A stretch of 14,152 nucleotides of DNA from an uncultured Fibrobacterota bacterium. GTDB lineage: Bacteria > Fibrobacterota > Chitinivibrionia > Chitinivibrionales > Chitinispirillaceae. Shown here in pieces: positions 1 through 6,431 of the stretch; within the stretch, counting starts at the first letter, position 1, and the number at the start of each line of letters is the position of its first letter. A program made the translations under genes and the position numbers. The stretch is taken from positions 1-14,152 of the forward strand of contig CAISVC010000135.1 of NCBI GenBank assembly GCA_903888815.1. The letters run 5' to 3'. The notes under the pieces were generated by a model. It saw nothing but the letters and a program-made list of their open reading frames with translations. It was not told the origin of the DNA and searched no databases.

Positions 1-319
1 CCACCTTGTCATTAAGGCCGAGGTTCATGTCCTGACGCTGGATATACCAGGCAGGTCCGAGATGCACGAAGATCTCCTCGCGGGCCTGGGTCCGGATGAT
101 AAGCTGAATGCCCTTGGCCATGCCGCTCATCGGCTTCATGGTATCGATGCTGAATATTGAACCGGTGACGGCTATCAGATTGTAGTTATTAAACATCTGT
201 TCGTAGCGCGTGCCGACGCCCCATCCGTCGCTTCCCATCCACCTTATTGAGGTCTGCGCGCCGGATTCAACTGCCAGAAGCCCCATGACCATCATCGCCA
301 GTGCAACGCCGTATTTCAT
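1..319 (-). CDS. Small exported protein, 3' part cut by left window edge
   Basis: An open frame with no stop runs from an ATG at 319 to the window edge, giving 106 codons. An AAAGGAG ribosome site lies about 7 bases before the ATG. The first 22 residues form a signal peptide (MKYGVALAMMV..., hydrophobic core, then SGAQT), so the product is probably periplasmic or outer-membrane facing. The mature part begins SIRWMGSDGWGVGTRYEQMF and later has a VHLGPAWYIQ stretch followed by NLGLNDKV. From memory this resembles small exported proteins of roughly 130-150 residues, often loosely annotated as DNA-binding, with a predicted OB-like beta fold and the pattern G-W-G...VxGxIxSID...VHLGPAWY. Their function is not established and the DNA-binding label is doubtful for an exported protein. 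The gene follows rodA after 75 AT-rich bases without an obvious terminator, so it may be co-transcribed. The C-terminus is not visible. Confidence 0.72.
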   Translation of the reverse strand, partial: MKYGVALAMMVMGLLAVESGAQTSIRWMGSDGWGVGTRYEQMFNNYNLIAVTGSIFSIDTMKPMSGMAKGIQLIIRTQAREEIFVHLGPAWYIQRQDMNLGLNDKV

Positions 320-394
320 ACAAACGCTCCTTTCTCGATACTATGACCTGATTGAGTATATATATATGATTACGTTTATTGTTGCCTTATTAAT

Positions 395-1660
395 CTAATC
401 CGAATGTTTCGCATTCAAAATAAGTCCGAGAAGAATGGCCAGCGTCAGGGTGAACGATCCTCCATAGCTTAAAAACGGCAGCGGGATACCGACGACCGGC
501 GTCATGCCGAGCGTCATCGCGGTGTTGAAAAAAACATGCATGGCGATGATCGAAACGCCGCCGACGATCACCAGGTTGAAAAACCGGCTGCGCACCGATT
601 GCGTGATGAAAAATCCGCGGCCGACGAGGAAAAGAAACAGGCAGATGATAAACAGGCAGCCAACAAGACCGAACTGCTCGCCGAGCACCGAGAAAATGAA
701 ATCGGTATGCTGTTCCGGCAGGAACGACAGCTTGGTCTGTGTGCCTTTGAGAAATCCCTTGCCTAAAAGAAACCCGCTCCCTATGGCGACCTTGGACTGG
801 ATCACCTGATACCCGGCGCCGAAGGCGTCCCGCTGGGGATCGATGAAACTGATAAAACGCAGCTTCTGATAGGCCTTGAGTGCGTGCCATATCACGTTGA
901 TGATCGTCGCAGTAAAAATGTTCGCGAGCACTGTTCCGGTAAAAATGAAAATATGCGGCCGGTTGATATACAGCACGGCTGCGAGGAAAAGGAAAAACAG
1001 CCCCCATGGTATGGCGCCGGTAATGCCCCAGTCTTTCCCGCTTGCAAAGCTCATAACGAGCGGCACCGCCGCCAGCACCAGCGAGACAGCCGGTGAAATC
1101 AGATAAAACACTTCGACCGGCCTCAGCCCCGCCCAGTAGAACATGGGGACTACCATGGCGATGAACACCATTGCGGTACCGAGGTCGGGCTGCTTGAGCA
1201 CCAGGAGAAAGGGAACGGCGATCAGTATCGACGGGACAATAAACGAGGAAATGCGCTCAAGGCTCAGCGTTTTTTCAGAAAGATACCGCGCCAGTGCAAG
1301 GAGCAGGCCGATCTTGGCGAATTCGGATGGCTGAAGCTTGAATCCGGCGATCACGATCCATCGCTCCGCTCCCTTGGCCGAAGTACCTGCCACTGCGGCA
1401 AAAAGCAGGAGCGCCAGCGACAGGCCGAACAGCACATACGCAAACCCGTAGAAAAAGCGCCCGGAAACGGAAACAATCGCAATGATGACGATGATTGCCA
1501 TGATGACCCATATAATCTGCTGTTTGTAAATACCGGCCAGCCGTCCGCTTTCGATGGCATGCGTTGCGCTGTATACCAGCAGAATGCCCACAGCCCACAG
1601 CGCCACTGCTGTCCAGAAAAGCGGAAAATCAAACTTCCCGAATCTATTTTGCTCGATCAT
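395..1660 (-). CDS. rodA: RodA, SEDS-family peptidoglycan glycosyltransferase of the elongasome
   Basis: RodA is an integral-membrane polymerase that uses lipid II to make glycan strands and works with the transpeptidase PBP2, encoded just upstream. The 421-residue product is strongly hydrophobic with about ten or more membrane segments. SEDS signatures are present: QPSEFAK (residues 110-116), KQPDLGTA (156-163), GYQVIQSKVAIGSG (283-296), LPEQHTDFIF (314-323) with Asp320 matching the catalytic aspartate of RodA/FtsW, and PFLSYGGS (395-402). The ATG at 1660 has AGGAG about 8 bases upstream. It is some 50 residues longer than the roughly 370-residue E. coli protein; the extra length falls between KQPDLGTA and the conserved QKLRF block. 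Residue 329 is Gln where relatives usually read Glu (GEQFG versus GEELG). FtsW is the alternative, but the mreBCD-mrdA context favours RodA. A repeat-filled spacer separates it from mrdA. Confidence 0.95.
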   Translation of the reverse strand: MIEQNRFGKFDFPLFWTAVALWAVGILLVYSATHAIESGRLAGIYKQQIIWVIMAIIVIIAIVSVSGRFFYGFAYVLFGLSLALLLFAAVAGTSAKGAERWIVIAGFKLQPSEFAKIGLLLALARYLSEKTLSLERISSFIVPSILIAVPFLLVLKQPDLGTAMVFIAMVVPMFYWAGLRPVEVFYLISPAVSLVLAAVPLVMSFASGKDWGITGAIPWGLFFLFLAAVLYINRPHIFIFTGTVLANIFTATIINVIWHALKAYQKLRFISFIDPQRDAFGAGYQVIQSKVAIGSGFLLGKGFLKGTQTKLSFLPEQHTDFIFSVLGEQFGLVGCLFIICLFLFLVGRGFFITQSVRSRFFNLVIVGGVSIIAMHVFFNTAMTLGMTPVVGIPLPFLSYGGSFTLTLAILLGLILNAKHSD

Positions 1661-1694
1661 AAATATTACTCCTAATACAAACAGAATTTTTTAT

Positions 1695-1787
1695 GGGCGT
1701 GTCCCCTTCGGGGTCGGCGTAGCTCCGGGCTACCCTCTGGTCGGTCGCTTCGCGACTGGCTTCGCCACCCTCCGCCTGCCTCACGCA
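1695..1787 (+). repeat. Structured intergenic repeat, copy A (93 bp)
   Basis: The element begins GGGCGTGTCCCC and ends CACCCTC...TCACGCA, matching the ends of copy B at 11140-11253. It is a run of short hairpins: CCCC-TTC-GGGG (1703-1713), GTAGC-TCCGG-GCTAC (1719-1733), GTCGC-TTC-GCGAC (1744-1756) and GGC-TTC-GCC (1758-1766). The first and third lie at positions corresponding to hairpins in copy B, although the stem sequences differ. The outer GCGT and ACGC are complementary, like very short terminal inverted repeats. Orientation is given by GGGCGT on the plus strand, antisense to the flanking genes. It resembles REP/BIME-type or small non-autonomous elements; the family is not identified. 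Confidence 0.65.
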
Positions 1788-1853
1788 ACAGCAATCATGT
1801 CTCTCATTTGTTTATTTGTTCCGTTGTTTTGGTTTCAACGCGACAGAATCCGT

Positions 1854-1940
1854 GGGTGGGGGTCAACTACAGTTCAATCCTGCAACACTGGTGCCCCTGC
1901 CTGCGCGTAGCCGCTTCGGCGAGGCAGGCACCCCCTACCC
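1854..1940. repeat. Large imperfect palindrome / hairpin element
   Basis: Outer arms GGGTGGGGGT (1854-1863) and ACCCCCTACCC (1930-1940) are complementary apart from one bulged base. Within it is a second stem: GGTGCC (1890-1895) pairs with GGCACC (1927-1932), TGCCT (1898-1902) with AGGCA (1922-1926), and GCCG-CTT-CGGC (1910-1920) caps it. The same GGCACC cannot pair in both structures at once, since the outer right arm overlaps it, so the two pairings may be alternatives. There is no T-run suited to a rho-independent terminator. It could be a second repeat element next to copy A, or a folded segment of the mrdA-rodA transcript. Confidence 0.55.
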
Positions 1941-1974
1941 AATCAACTGCCTTTAGCAAATCAAATAAAATTTA

Positions 1975-3846
1975 TTAATTTCGTTCTGACTTCTTTTTAT
2001 ACTTCTCCGCCACCGCCCTTCCTTCTTCGGTTTCAGCGAAATAATAGCGGAGGATATCGCCGGCGATCGGCGCGGCGACGGATCCGCCGTGGCCTGCATT
2101 CTCCAGGACCACCGCAACGGCGATAACCGGATCGTCAACCGGCGCACAGGCGATAAAGAGCGCGTGGGTCTTCTCTCCCTGAGGGTTCTGTGCACTGCCG
2201 GTTTTGCCGCCTACCGGCACGCCCGGCACCGCGGCCATTCCGCCGGTTCCGCCCTCCTCAAGCACCTTGCGCATTGCCGTATGCAGGGCCGAGACCGTCG
2301 CGGCTTTGAAGACGAGCGAATCCCTGAGAACAGGGGCGTACCGCTTTACCATGATACCGTTGCGGCTTTTTTCTTCTCTGACAAGACAGGGGCGGAACAG
2401 CGCTTTCGCATTGCCAAGACCGCCGACCATGAGGGCAAGCTGGAGCGGCGTCACCACCTGCGCCTGGCCGATGGCAAGATCGAGCATAAGGCCTTTTGTC
2501 CAGACCCATCCTTTTGATTTAAACTTCCTGTTGTACGCCTCTTCTCCTGAAAGCCATCCCTCTTTTTCAATCGTCAAATCAATGCCGGTCATGGATCCGA
2601 GCCCCGTCATCCTGGCATACCGGTTGATCGTGGTATCCTCAAGCCGCAAGCCCACCTGGTAAAAGTAAATATCGCACGACTGCTGAATCGCCTGGATCAG
2701 ATTAAGCCGGCCGTGGCCCTTCTCCTCCCAGCAATGCGCGATGCGCGTCCCGAAGCGAAAAACTCCCCGGCACGGCGCAGGCATCATGCTCGCGGCGTTG
2801 AGCTGCCCGGTTTCAAGCCCCGCGAGCGCGCTCACGAGTTTGAAGGTCGAACCCGGCGCATAGGTGCCGCAGGTGGCCCTGTTGTTCAGCGGCAGGGACG
2901 TATCAGCGGTGATGACGCTCCAGTTTTTAGTGCGTATGGTGCCGGCCATGGAAAAAATATTCGGGTCAATTGACGGGTTTGAAAACATGACGAGCACCTC
3001 GCCGTTTCTCGGATCAAGCGCCACGACCGCACCCTTGAGCGAATCCGGAAAGGCCTTCGCCGCGATGCGCTGGAGCCGCGCGTCAAGCGTCAGGTACAGG
3101 TTGTTCCCGGGCACCGGTTCGATCTTCGGAATATTCGGCAGCGGGCCCAGGTTTTTCCCATACGCATCAACCTCGATATACTCCTGTCCGCACACACCGC
3201 GCATGTCCTTCTCGTACTGACGCTCGATCCCTGATGTACCGATCAGATCACCGTAATAATAGCCCCGCTGTTTGAACGTATCGAAATCATCCTCAGGAAT
3301 TTCGCCCATGTAGCCGAGTACATGAAAGGCGTCACCGCCGAGCGGGTATTCCCGCCGCGATTCCGCCATCACCAGGATCCCGGGCAGTTCCATGGCGTGC
3401 TCTTCCACAATGCTGGTAAGCTCAAACGAAATGTCCTCCTTGAGCCTCGTGGGATCGAATCGGCGGGCGTATGCCTTCCTGACAATCGTTTCCAGCTCTG
3501 TTGAGTCAAACACCGCTACGCCGGCGGAATCGCGTATCGCGCAGAGCCGGTTAATGACCTCTCTGCGGCGTTTCTGCGGCAACTGGGAGGGCACCACGCA
3601 CAGCGAATAGGAAGGGCGATTGCGCGCAAGAACCTCGCCGTTACGGTCGTAGATGTACCCGCGGGGCGGCAGAATGATCTTAAGCCGCATGCTGTTTTCT
3701 TTTGAAAGCCTGATGTTGAACCCGGCCTGTATGATCTGCAGGTACATGAGACGGATGATCAGAATGGAAAAGACTATTGCTGCGGCGATAATCAGATGAA
3801 CGCTTTTCGCGTTGCGTTCCTGCTGGTCGTCGTGTAAATAGGCCAT
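1975..3846 (-). CDS. mrdA: Penicillin-binding protein 2 (elongasome transpeptidase)
   Basis: PBP2 cross-links peptidoglycan made by RodA during lateral-wall growth. The 623-residue product has one N-terminal membrane anchor (about 16-36), then the class B PBP dimerisation/pedestal domain with PRGYIYDRNG (61-70) and the GTSGIERQYE block (203-212), and a C-terminal transpeptidase domain. The catalytic motifs are complete: SxxK as S333-T-F-K336 (in GSTFKLVS), the second motif as S390-C-D392 in the Ser-x-Asp form common in PBP2, and K548-T-G550 (GGKTGSAQ). Length agrees with the family (about 600-650). The ATG at 3846 follows the mreD stop by 7 bases; no good Shine-Dalgarno is visible, so translational coupling to mreD is likely. 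The Lys/Glu-rich tail (KYKKKSERN) is short and unremarkable. Position after mreD and before rodA fits the classical mre-mrd cluster. FtsI/PBP3 is unlikely in this context. Confidence 0.96.
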   Translation of the reverse strand: MAYLHDDQQERNAKSVHLIIAAAIVFSILIIRLMYLQIIQAGFNIRLSKENSMRLKIILPPRGYIYDRNGEVLARNRPSYSLCVVPSQLPQKRRREVINRLCAIRDSAGVAVFDSTELETIVRKAYARRFDPTRLKEDISFELTSIVEEHAMELPGILVMAESRREYPLGGDAFHVLGYMGEIPEDDFDTFKQRGYYYGDLIGTSGIERQYEKDMRGVCGQEYIEVDAYGKNLGPLPNIPKIEPVPGNNLYLTLDARLQRIAAKAFPDSLKGAVVALDPRNGEVLVMFSNPSIDPNIFSMAGTIRTKNWSVITADTSLPLNNRATCGTYAPGSTFKLVSALAGLETGQLNAASMMPAPCRGVFRFGTRIAHCWEEKGHGRLNLIQAIQQSCDIYFYQVGLRLEDTTINRYARMTGLGSMTGIDLTIEKEGWLSGEEAYNRKFKSKGWVWTKGLMLDLAIGQAQVVTPLQLALMVGGLGNAKALFRPCLVREEKSRNGIMVKRYAPVLRDSLVFKAATVSALHTAMRKVLEEGGTGGMAAVPGVPVGGKTGSAQNPQGEKTHALFIACAPVDDPVIAVAVVLENAGHGGSVAAPIAGDILRYYFAETEEGRAVAEKYKKKSERN

Positions 3847-3853
3847 CGCGGAA

Positions 3854-4351
3854 TTATCGCCGGGAAGAGGTGGGCATGAAACGTTCCCTGATATACGGCA
3901 GAAGCGCGAACAGCAGAGAGTAGAGCGCGCGAGGCACGGTGGCGACTGCGAGATCGTGCACCACCTTGCCGGTGCCGCCGCCGGCTATGACAACCTGAAC
4001 GATGAAATAAATCGCGTCGTTCAGGAAAAAGGTGACGAGCAGCAGCACGATCTGAAAAACAATGTCGACGCGCATCACCCGCTCGTTGAAAAACCCGGCA
4101 AAATATCCCGCAATGGTCTTTGACAATGCATTCTGCCCGAGGATGGACGTAGAAAAGAGATCCTGCCCGAGACCGAGGAAAAAACCCACCCATACGGCCG
4201 TCATCTGCCCCGTCTTGAGTGCAAAAAAGAAGAGCGCCACCATGAGCAGATCCGGCGTTATGCCGGACAGGCCGATCAGCGGAACCACCGTCGTCTGCAG
4301 CACGACACACAGAAGAAATATGCCCGCCCACTTTAAAATATTCGTTCTCAT
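3854..4351 (-). CDS. mreD: MreD, rod shape-determining membrane protein
   Basis: MreD is a small inner-membrane component of the elongasome that binds MreC. The product is 165 residues, in the normal range (about 160-180), almost wholly hydrophobic with five or six membrane segments. It starts MRTNILKWAG and contains the family-typical GITPDLLMVALFFFALKTGQ segment. I chose the ATG at 4351 because its first bases overlap the mreC stop (ATGA), the usual coupled arrangement; a longer in-frame start at 4396 lies inside mreC and would add 15 polar residues. No separate Shine-Dalgarno is obvious, consistent with coupling. MreD proteins are poorly conserved, so identity rests on hydrophobicity, size and its place between mreC and mrdA as well as the motif. 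Confidence 0.92.
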   Translation of the reverse strand: MRTNILKWAGIFLLCVVLQTTVVPLIGLSGITPDLLMVALFFFALKTGQMTAVWVGFFLGLGQDLFSTSILGQNALSKTIAGYFAGFFNERVMRVDIVFQIVLLLVTFFLNDAIYFIVQVVIAGGGTGKVVHDLAVATVPRALYSLLFALLPYIRERFMPTSSRR

Positions 4352-5181
4352 CGCTGCCGTTGTAAAGAATCGAGTTGCGCCCTGAAGGCGTTCCATTGCG
4401 GCGGAAGCCGTACGATGAAAAGCTCTTCAAGATGATCAATGTCCAGGCTCGGTTTAATCGTTGCTTTTTTAAAGAGAGGATCCCGTTCGTCAATGATCCT
4501 GTCGACCACGCCGACCGGAAACCCGCGCGGATAGATGCCGCCGAGCCCCGAGGTGACTATGGTATCGCCGTCCCTGACATCTTCATGAGTCCTGAAAAGT
4601 CCAAAAAAATCAATGCCGTTCTCCGTCTCAAGGATGCTGACGGCCCTGCTGCGCCTCACCAGGATGCTTGTCCGGTTGAGCGGATCCCTTATAAGCTGGA
4701 CCTGGCTCAACGACGGCATCACCTGCACCACCTTTCCTGCGATGCCTCCTTCGCCTACCACCGGCATGAAGGTGAGCACGCCCTTGTCTTTGCCGGCGTT
4801 TACCACGACGCTTTTAAGGACCGGCGACGGGTCCCGCGCCACGATGCTCACCGGAATGATGTCGAGCGGCATACGCTGCTCGAACCCGAACAATCCCCGC
4901 AGCCGCTCGTTTTCAATTTTCTCGTCCTTGAGCTGCGCTACCTGGGCGGTGAGCAGCGCCACTTCGCCTTTCAGATGGCGGTTTTCGGCATAAATATTTT
5001 TTGCCTTTGTCATCTGATCAAAGGTGATCTGCAGCGGATAAAAAACACTGATCGTCAGAAGCCGCGCGGTTTTCGCCTGCCGCAGGGGTGGGCTTGCAAT
5101 CATCCACAGGCTTGCACATGACGCGGCAAGCACCGCAACGACGACACGGTAACGGATGATAAGTTCAAGTATCCAGCGCAT
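4348..5181 (-). CDS. mreC: MreC, rod shape-determining scaffold protein
   Basis: MreC links cytoplasmic MreB to PBP2 in the periplasm and promotes PBP2 activity. The 277-residue product has the expected order: a short cytoplasmic N-terminus MRWILELIIRYR, a membrane helix (about 11-29), a coiled coil rich in Glu/Leu/Lys heptads (about 60-98, including NERLRGLFGF), then the double beta-barrel domain with NAGKDKGV (128-135), GGIAGKVVQV (145-154), LIRDPLNRTSILV (163-175) and, near the C-terminus, GIYPRGFPVGVVDRI. Length is typical (about 270-330). The ATG at 5181 lies 82 bases after mreB. It has no strong Shine-Dalgarno, but the N-terminus it gives is typical of the family and no better start is seen. 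The stop overlaps the mreD start. Confidence 0.95.
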   Translation of the reverse strand: MRWILELIIRYRVVVAVLAASCASLWMIASPPLRQAKTARLLTISVFYPLQITFDQMTKAKNIYAENRHLKGEVALLTAQVAQLKDEKIENERLRGLFGFEQRMPLDIIPVSIVARDPSPVLKSVVVNAGKDKGVLTFMPVVGEGGIAGKVVQVMPSLSQVQLIRDPLNRTSILVRRSRAVSILETENGIDFFGLFRTHEDVRDGDTIVTSGLGGIYPRGFPVGVVDRIIDERDPLFKKATIKPSLDIDHLEELFIVRLPPQWNAFRAQLDSLQRQR

Positions 5182-5263
5182 GGTGGGAAGTGCTGCCGAT
5201 GAATTGTTGACAGAAAATAATATGTTCTTTTCCGGTACCGCCGTTCCCCTGCTTCCGGGCGCG

Positions 5264-6295
5264 TTACCGTTTGCGCCTTCCGGTAGGCATGAGGACCGGC
5301 CGGTAGTACTCCAGATTTTCTATGATCTTGAGCGCCCCGCGCGCCACGCAGGTGAGCGGTTCATCGATCACATTCACCGGCAGGTTCGTCTCCTGCCGGA
5401 TGCGCTCGTCGAGACCGCGCAGCTGGGCGCTTCCGCCCGTCATGATAATTCCTTTGTCAAGAATATCGGCCGACAGTTCTGGCGGCGTCCGCTCCAGCGC
5501 CTGCTTCACCGCCTCGATGATGATGGAAACCGGTTCATTAAGCGCGTCGCGGATCTCGGTGGAGGAAATGCGCAGGGTCTTCGGGATGCCGGCGACAAGA
5601 TCCCGCCCCTTGACCTCCATTTCAAGCTCTTCCTGCAGCGGGAACGCCGATCCCACCTGTATCTTGATCTGCTCTGCCGTGCTCTCGCCCACGAGCAGAT
5701 TGTAGGTCTTTTTCAGGTATGATATGATCGACTCGTCCATTTCATCGCCGCCCACCCGCACCGACATATCGCATACCGTGCCGTTAAGCGCGATGACCGC
5801 GATCTCGGCAGTCCCGCCGCCTATATCGATGACCATGTTGCCGGACGGTTCATGGACCGGCAGTCCCATGCCGATTGCGGCGGACATCGGCTCTGCAACG
5901 AGGTACACCTCACGCACGCCGGCGCTCTCGGCCGAGTCAACCACGGCGCGCTTCTCGACCTCGGTGATGCCGGAAGGCACACCGATCACCGCGCGCGGGC
6001 GGAAGTAAAAACGGTACTTCTGAACTTTGCGGATAAGATATTTCAGCATGTGCTCGACGAGTTCGAAGTCGGCGATCACGCCGTCCTTCATGGGACGCAC
6101 CGCTTCGATCTCGCCCGGCGTCCTCCCGAGCATGCGCTTGGCCTCGATGCCGATCGCCCGCACGTTACGACTGCTTTTGTCAATCGCGACCACCGACGGT
6201 TCGTCGATGAGCAGGCCCCTGCCGCTCACATAAATCAGGGTGTTTGCCGTGCCGAGATCAATGCCGAGGTCGTTCGAAAGGAAAAAAGACCCCAT
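5264..6295 (-). CDS. mreB: MreB, actin-like cell shape protein
   Basis: MreB polymerises with ATP into membrane-bound filaments that orient elongasome movement. The 343-residue product is normal in length (about 335-350). Actin-superfamily motifs are clear: phosphate-1 DLGTANT (13-19), VAEPMSAAIG (133-142) with the conserved Glu134 expected at the hydrolysis site, phosphate-2 DIGGGTAEI (157-165), GGDEMDESI (182-190), and the adenosine motif GIIMTGGSAQLRGL (282-295). The hydrophobic N-terminal residues (GSFFLSN) probably serve as the membrane-binding segment. The ATG at 6295 has AAGGAT about 5 bases upstream. It is the first gene of the mreBCD-mrdA block, with a 136-bp gap before it that may hold a promoter. 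The C-terminal TGRRKR is basic. Confidence 0.97.
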   Translation of the reverse strand: MGSFFLSNDLGIDLGTANTLIYVSGRGLLIDEPSVVAIDKSSRNVRAIGIEAKRMLGRTPGEIEAVRPMKDGVIADFELVEHMLKYLIRKVQKYRFYFRPRAVIGVPSGITEVEKRAVVDSAESAGVREVYLVAEPMSAAIGMGLPVHEPSGNMVIDIGGGTAEIAVIALNGTVCDMSVRVGGDEMDESIISYLKKTYNLLVGESTAEQIKIQVGSAFPLQEELEMEVKGRDLVAGIPKTLRISSTEIRDALNEPVSIIIEAVKQALERTPPELSADILDKGIIMTGGSAQLRGLDERIRQETNLPVNVIDEPLTCVARGALKIIENLEYYRPVLMPTGRRKR

Positions 6296-6353
6296 ATACT
6301 ATCCTTAATGTTAATTTGCCAACCGTTTATTTTTCACAATTCTTCTGGAAAAT

Positions 6354-6382
6354 ACAATAAATTCGCATGGTTTGGTAGTTAA
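6354..6382 (-). promoter_or_regulatory. Possible sigma-70-type promoter for mreB
   Basis: On the minus strand a TTAACT box (plus 6377-6382) and a TATTGT box (plus 6354-6359) are separated by 17 bases, each matching the sigma-70 consensus at four of six positions. They lie 58-87 bases upstream of the mreB ATG in the only sizeable gap before the elongasome genes. The match is modest and such boxes arise by chance in AT-rich DNA. Confidence 0.3.
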
Positions 6383-6431
6383 TTGCTGAAAAGGCGGTCA
6401 TCGCGCGATTTCCCCGCAGGCAACCGGACAC

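Larger units (their letters stand above)
1661..1974. other. 314-bp non-coding, repeat-bearing spacer between mrdA and rodA
   Basis: No believable gene is present; the one long frame crossing it on the plus strand runs into rodA antisense and has no family resemblance. It holds, in plus coordinates, the rodA ribosome site (about 1669-1673), structured repeat copy A (1695-1787), a plain stretch (1788-1852), a large imperfect palindrome (1854-1940) and an AT-rich tail after the mrdA stop. I found no convincing sigma-70 promoter or GC-rich hairpin with a T-run here, so whether rodA is transcribed with mrdA or separately is open. Confidence 0.8.

Noticed and set aside
1868..1895. A tRNA T-arm-like stretch (AGTTCAATCCTG).
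   Set aside because: No matching acceptor stem, anticodon arm or CCA-position sequence could be found around it; the resemblance is limited to the loop.
1554..1910. A plus-strand frame crossing the rodA start and the repeat spacer.
   Set aside because: It is partly antisense to rodA and the rest is hairpin repeat sequence; there is no ribosome site or family resemblance.
3792..4493. A 233-codon minus-strand frame spanning parts of mrdA, mreD and mreC.
   Set aside because: It is in a different frame from all three real genes, is rich in Arg, His and Ser, and would need to overlap three conserved genes.
4375..5121. A 248-codon open frame on the plus strand.
   Set aside because: It lies antisense to mreC, which is unmistakable from its coiled coil and beta domain; the plus-strand translation shows no family features.
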